Below, piece by piece: positions 60,527 to 64,000 of a DNA stretch of 64,000 nucleotides. The translations under genes and the position numbers were made by a program. The notes under the pieces were generated by a model. That model saw only the letters and a list, made by a program, of their open reading frames with translations. It made no database searches and was not told the origin of the DNA. Source of the DNA: Streptomyces sp. NRRL WC-3626 (GTDB taxonomy: Bacteria > Actinomycetota > Actinomycetes > Streptomycetales > Streptomycetaceae); NCBI RefSeq assembly GCF_000718785.1, contig NZ_JOCA01000002.1, positions 310,001 through 374,000 of the forward strand. Direction: 5' to 3'. Each line of letters begins with the position of its first letter. Position 1 is the first letter of the stretch.

Positions 60527-62716
60527 TCAGACTGTCTTGATCTTGTCGGAGGGGAGCATCGAATCCGACATGTCCACGAACTTCCAGCCCTCGGCCGCCA
60601 TCCGCGCCGCGCTGTCGACGCGGACCCGGCCCATGTAAGCGCAGTAGCCGGCCTCGCCGAGGATGACCTTGTCGCCCTGGATGCCGAGCACCACGAGAGT
60701 GTGGCCGGCGGGGGTGCTGCCCGGGGCGGAGCCCACCGAGTAGGCCGTCGGAGTCGAGGACATCTGCTTGCCGGTCACCCTCGCAATCGTGTACGCCGTC
60801 TCCTTGCCGTCACCGGCCGGGTAGGTCTGGAACGTCGTGTACTTGTTCACGAAGTAGGTCGAGAACGATGTGCAGTTCTGCGCGTGATTGCCCCCGCACG
60901 AGCCAGGACCACCTTGGTCGCCGTAGCGGTCGTCGAGGAACTTGTCACCCTCCTTGTTGAAGAGGTCGACGAGGGCCTGAGCCTCTTCCTGGGTCATCCC
61001 GCCGTCCTTCAATGAAACAGAAGTACCGCCCTTGGTACCGCAGTTGCCCAGGATCGTGTTGATGCCGTCGACGATGTTCTCGATGATCCCGCCGACGATG
61101 TTCTTGACGCCGTCCACGATCGAGTGGTCGACCGACCAGCCGCTCATCTTGCCGAACCACATCTCGGCGTTGTCGCCTCGTGCGGTGAGCCCGGCCGCGC
61201 CGTCAGTCGAACGCTCCCAGTTCTCGTGGAAGTGCAGCGCGGCCGCACGCGGGGAGCCCTGCGACGTCTTGAGCATGTCCTTGAAGACCGTGACATCGCC
61301 CGGATTGTCCCCGTCGGCCATGAACGCCAGCTGGGCCTTGATCGTGAACCAGTCGATGCCCTTGCTCTTCGCGTACTGGCGCAGCAACGTGCTGCGGCCG
61401 AACGTCCACTGCCCGAGACCGATGCCGTTGTCCGTGTTCTGTGCGGCGCTGGCCTTCTCGGCGGTCATGGCATACGTCCCCGTGGGGAAGTTCTGCACGC
61501 TCGTCGGATCGATCCCGGACTCCTGCGACCAGTTGCCGAGGATGCCCGCGATGTTCTCCTTCGGCATCCCCCAGCTGCTGAGCACCGAGTAGATCTCCTT
61601 GGCGTTCTTCTCCACGCCCGCCGGGACGGTGGCCCCGGAACCGTTGCCGGCGCTACCCGCGTTGACGACGCACGCCGTCCCGTTCGCGTTGATGCTGCCC
61701 TCGGTCAGTGCCGTCGAGTTGAGGACGCCGGTCAGGACCGTGCCCAGCAGGGCCACGGTGGCGGTCACCGCGACCGCACCCGACATGGCTGCCGCTACAG
61801 GGGTCATCGTCGCCGTGACGGTGACGCCCAGGACCGCGCCCGCCCCCTTGGCTATAAAGCTGCCGATCGCCATGAACGGCGCAGCGATCGCATGACCGAT
61901 CGCCTTGGCGATGTTGACGATGAGCGTCCACAGCAGCTTCCCTGCGTTGACGGCCATCGCCATGGCGGCGAAGAACATGGACTTCAGCCAGTTCAGAAGG
62001 GCCATGGCCATGATCACCCCGATGGCTGGCGGAGCGGCAGCCGCGCCACCGCCGACGGCGGCACCCTTGGCCGCCTTCGAGCCGAGGCCCTCGTCGTCAT
62101 TCGACGCACCGCGCTCGTAGCCCGTGCCGCCGGCACCCAGCTCGCGCTGGTCGGCAGGCTTGGCGTCCGGGCTGCCGCCGGTGACCTTGGACACGCCCTT
62201 AACCGCGTCCTGGGCCCCCTCGACACCGACGTTCTTCGCTGCCCCAACGGCGGCTCCCGGAAGCCCGCCGGCCTGTGCGCCAGCCACGGCACCGGAGACG
62301 GCAGCTCCCGCGTAACGCCCGGCGTTACGGCGGGTCGCGCTGCTGCCGTCTCCCTCGATGGCCTTCTGGGCCGCGCCTCCGGCCATGTTCCCGGCGACGC
62401 CGTTCATGCCCTGCTTGATCTTCGCCCCGGCATTCGCGGCACCGGCCGCCTTGCCTGCGGTTTCTGCGGTGTCTGCCGCGTCCGGCATCTTCGGCGCAGT
62501 GTTTGCCGCGCCAGAAGGACCAGAAGAAGCAGCTCCCGGGGCCGGGAGCTGCTTGGGCACGCTGGCCTTGCCCTCGGGAGGCTTCTCGATGCCCTCCTCA
62601 GGGCCGAGGCTCTTGGTCCCGCGACCTTGCCGGGGCATCCCCTGACTCACCGACGTGCTCGGCTGGTCCTTCGTCGTCCCCTTCTTGGGACTCCGATTCG
62701 GCTTGTCGGTGGCCAT
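60527..62716 (-). CDS. VirB1-like cell-wall hydrolase: lysozyme-like plus CHAP domain
   Basis: 729 aa. A long Ala/Gly/Pro-rich region (1-230), hydrophobic helices between about 225 and 335 (IGVIMAMALLNWLKSMFFAA; GAVLGVTVTATMTPVAAAMS; AVTATVALLGTVLTGVLNST), then a phage-lysozyme-type domain from about 370 (IAGILGNWSQESGIDP, catalytic Glu about 399; GIGLGQWTFGRSTLLRQYAK). A C-terminal CHAP-type domain has NCTSFSTYFVNKY (Cys about 615) and AGHTLVVLGIQGDK (His about 672). It would cut glycan and peptide of peptidoglycan so that the channel can pass the wall. Several membrane helices before the enzymes are unusual for VirB1 relatives. Confidence 0.85.
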   Translation of the reverse strand: MATDKPNRSPKKGTTKDQPSTSVSQGMPRQGRGTKSLGPEEGIEKPPEGKASVPKQLPAPGAASSGPSGAANTAPKMPDAADTAETAGKAAGAANAGAKIKQGMNGVAGNMAGGAAQKAIEGDGSSATRRNAGRYAGAAVSGAVAGAQAGGLPGAAVGAAKNVGVEGAQDAVKGVSKVTGGSPDAKPADQRELGAGGTGYERGASNDDEGLGSKAAKGAAVGGGAAAAPPAIGVIMAMALLNWLKSMFFAAMAMAVNAGKLLWTLIVNIAKAIGHAIAAPFMAIGSFIAKGAGAVLGVTVTATMTPVAAAMSGAVAVTATVALLGTVLTGVLNSTALTEGSINANGTACVVNAGSAGNGSGATVPAGVEKNAKEIYSVLSSWGMPKENIAGILGNWSQESGIDPTSVQNFPTGTYAMTAEKASAAQNTDNGIGLGQWTFGRSTLLRQYAKSKGIDWFTIKAQLAFMADGDNPGDVTVFKDMLKTSQGSPRAAALHFHENWERSTDGAAGLTARGDNAEMWFGKMSGWSVDHSIVDGVKNIVGGIIENIVDGINTILGNCGTKGGTSVSLKDGGMTQEEAQALVDLFNKEGDKFLDDRYGDQGGPGSCGGNHAQNCTSFSTYFVNKYTTFQTYPAGDGKETAYTIARVTGKQMSSTPTAYSVGSAPGSTPAGHTLVVLGIQGDKVILGEAGYCAYMGRVRVDSAARMAAEGWKFVDMSDSMLPSDKIKTV

Positions 62717-62774
62717 GTCGTTTTCCTTTCCGGGTCAATGTCAGGCAGCGGGATGCATCACTTCATCGCCGTAC

Positions 62775-64000
62775 TCAATGGAGCGTGGCGAGGAAGTCCT
62801 TGTCGTCTCGAATGGTGCTGTTGGACTGCACGTCCCGCAGACTCACGTCCAGTCGGAGCAGATCGAGCGACAGATCAGACTCGTACTGCGACTTGTTTCG
62901 GGAGTAGTCCTGATACGCCTGTGAAAGGTTGTTCATGATGCTCATGAGCGGGCGCATCGTCACGTCAGAGGACTGGTAGTCCTTGGTGAGGCTGGTGCCG
63001 TCCGAGAGGATCCACTGCATGTCCGAGATCTGCTGGCTCGTCGGATCCGAGCCCTCGTCACGCTTCTTGGTGAAGAACTGGGCGTAGCTCTGACCGGCCG
63101 GCACCAGGGCGTCGAGGTAGCCGTCGTAGACGTTGCCTGCACGCCAGTTGAGGTCGAAGCCGCCGGGGACGACATGCTTGGTCTGCAGCGCCAGCGTCGA
63201 GACGCCGTCCTTGGCCGCGGCCGCGGAGACGCCCGTGATCTTGTCGGTGGCAATCGAGACCGGGACGGTCGGCGGACGCAGGAACAGGCCGTCGATCTTC
63301 GTCGTCTGCAGGTCGGAGGTATACGACTGAATCTGCGTCAGATTCGTGCGCATCTCGACGAGCTTCTGGTCCAGGGCATCCCTGGCCTCGGCCTCCATCT
63401 CCTTGAGCGCGACCTCGTAGTAGGCCTGCGCAGGGTCGAAGGTCAGAGCGTCGAGCGCCGCGATCTTCTGGACCCCGGACGCGCCGGGGTTGAAGAAGAC
63501 CCGCCACTGGTCGTACTTGGAGAAGGTCTCGTCGCCGGCCAGCTTGCCGCTGCTATGCGCCTGCTCCGCTGCGGGCGTGGTGAGTTCGGCATTCGCACGG
63601 ACCGTCAGGTTCAACACCTGACGGTCAAAGGGCCGGTCGGCGTTGAGGAGGACCCCGACGTAGCCGGTCGAACCGAAGGCGAAGAAGGAGCCCTTGATCC
63701 CGCTGGTGCTGACCGGCTCGCTGTTCAGCGAGGTGTCCGACCCGAGCAGGAACGCCCTGTAATCCGCGGCGTTGTACGAGATCTGAGCGGTCGGACTGAA
63801 GTGCATCATCACGAGCGCCTTGCTGCCGCTCTCGTTGGTGTAGACCCCGTCGACGGCGCCGTCGAGATTCGTCTTCGACGTCTTGAAGTCGCTGGTGTAC
63901 AGCGCCGTCTGCGACAGCGAGTCACGCCCCGCCTGGTACGCCGAGGCACCCGATGCGCTGATCACGATCGCGCCCGTGACCGCGAAGATGCCGAAGAACA
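62775..64000 (-). CDS. Membrane protein with large outer domain, 5' end beyond the window
   Basis: The visible 408 codons begin inside a membrane helix (FFGIFAVTGAIVISAS) and continue as an extracellular region with two domains (SGSKALVMMHFSPTAQISYN; WRVFFNPGASGVQKIAALDA) and helices (LDQKLVEMRTNLTQIQSYTS; SLDLLRLDVSLRDVQSNS). No start codon or Walker motif is seen because the upstream part is cut. It is the fifth protein of the membrane-anchored type here and probably continues the secretion operon. Confidence 0.65.
   Translation of the reverse strand, partial: FFGIFAVTGAIVISASGASAYQAGRDSLSQTALYTSDFKTSKTNLDGAVDGVYTNESGSKALVMMHFSPTAQISYNAADYRAFLLGSDTSLNSEPVSTSGIKGSFFAFGSTGYVGVLLNADRPFDRQVLNLTVRANAELTTPAAEQAHSSGKLAGDETFSKYDQWRVFFNPGASGVQKIAALDALTFDPAQAYYEVALKEMEAEARDALDQKLVEMRTNLTQIQSYTSDLQTTKIDGLFLRPPTVPVSIATDKITGVSAAAAKDGVSTLALQTKHVVPGGFDLNWRAGNVYDGYLDALVPAGQSYAQFFTKKRDEGSDPTSQQISDMQWILSDGTSLTKDYQSSDVTMRPLMSIMNNLSQAYQDYSRNKSQYESDLSLDLLRLDVSLRDVQSNSTIRDDKDFLATLH

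Noticed and set aside
1..64000. tRNA or rRNA genes, CRISPR arrays, insertion sequence transposases
   Set aside because: I looked for cloverleaf-like pieces, regularly spaced repeats and DDE transposase motifs and saw none; a covariance-model scan would be needed to exclude a tRNA attachment site.

Overview
High-GC actinobacterial DNA, almost certainly from Streptomyces or a close relative. The bias is strong GC at third codon positions, GTG starts are common, and there are an SsgA-like developmental protein, TetR and GerE-type regulators and many small Cys-containing proteins typical of Streptomyces. The window looks like part of a large conjugative element (plasmid or integrative element): a replication and ATPase module, a cargo block with many broken genes, and a long transfer region, mostly on the minus strand, that runs off the right edge.

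Left part (1-17.7 kb, mostly + strand). After a frameshifted ATP-dependent DNA ligase come a LysM membrane protein, an SSB-like protein, an archaeo-eukaryotic-type primase, a MoxR ATPase paired with a VWA-domain protein, a two-domain ClpA/B-type ATPase, an SF1A (UvrD/PcrA-like) helicase and another AAA ATPase. A hairpin and G-tract rich gap lies beside the primase gene. Chromosomal-type passengers (TetR regulator, an hsdM scrap, an SsgA-like protein, a vWA/TerY-like relic) sit between these backbone genes.

Middle part (17.7-31.4 kb). A tightly packed + strand run of hypothetical genes, including a membrane-anchored HNH nuclease, a P-loop ATPase and a GerE-type regulator. About eight of them show frameshifts or an in-frame stop, and there is a 46-bp tandem duplication. 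The flanking regions carry intact frames of up to 1,850 codons, so this is probably real decay rather than poor sequence.

Right part (31.5-64 kb). A toxin-antitoxin-like pair and three small membrane proteins precede a minus-strand region. That region encodes an HU-like protein, a giant single-chain RNA polymerase that fuses beta-like and beta'-like halves, a VirD4/TraG coupling protein, a coiled-coil tail-anchored protein, a Clp-type ATPase whose second P-loop is split by an apparent class 3 intein, an HUH relaxase, a set of single-pass proteins with soluble outer domains (VirB8-like candidates), and a VirB1-like lysozyme plus CHAP cell-wall hydrolase.

The main discovery candidate is the fused RNA polymerase. 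Many of the region's operons also begin with AT-rich promoters that share a TAG(A/G)NT box preceded by TCGA/CGAGTCGA elements. This suggests that the element may transcribe or co-regulate its own transfer genes. The polymerase identity rests on several signature motifs in the right order; the link to these promoters is inference.
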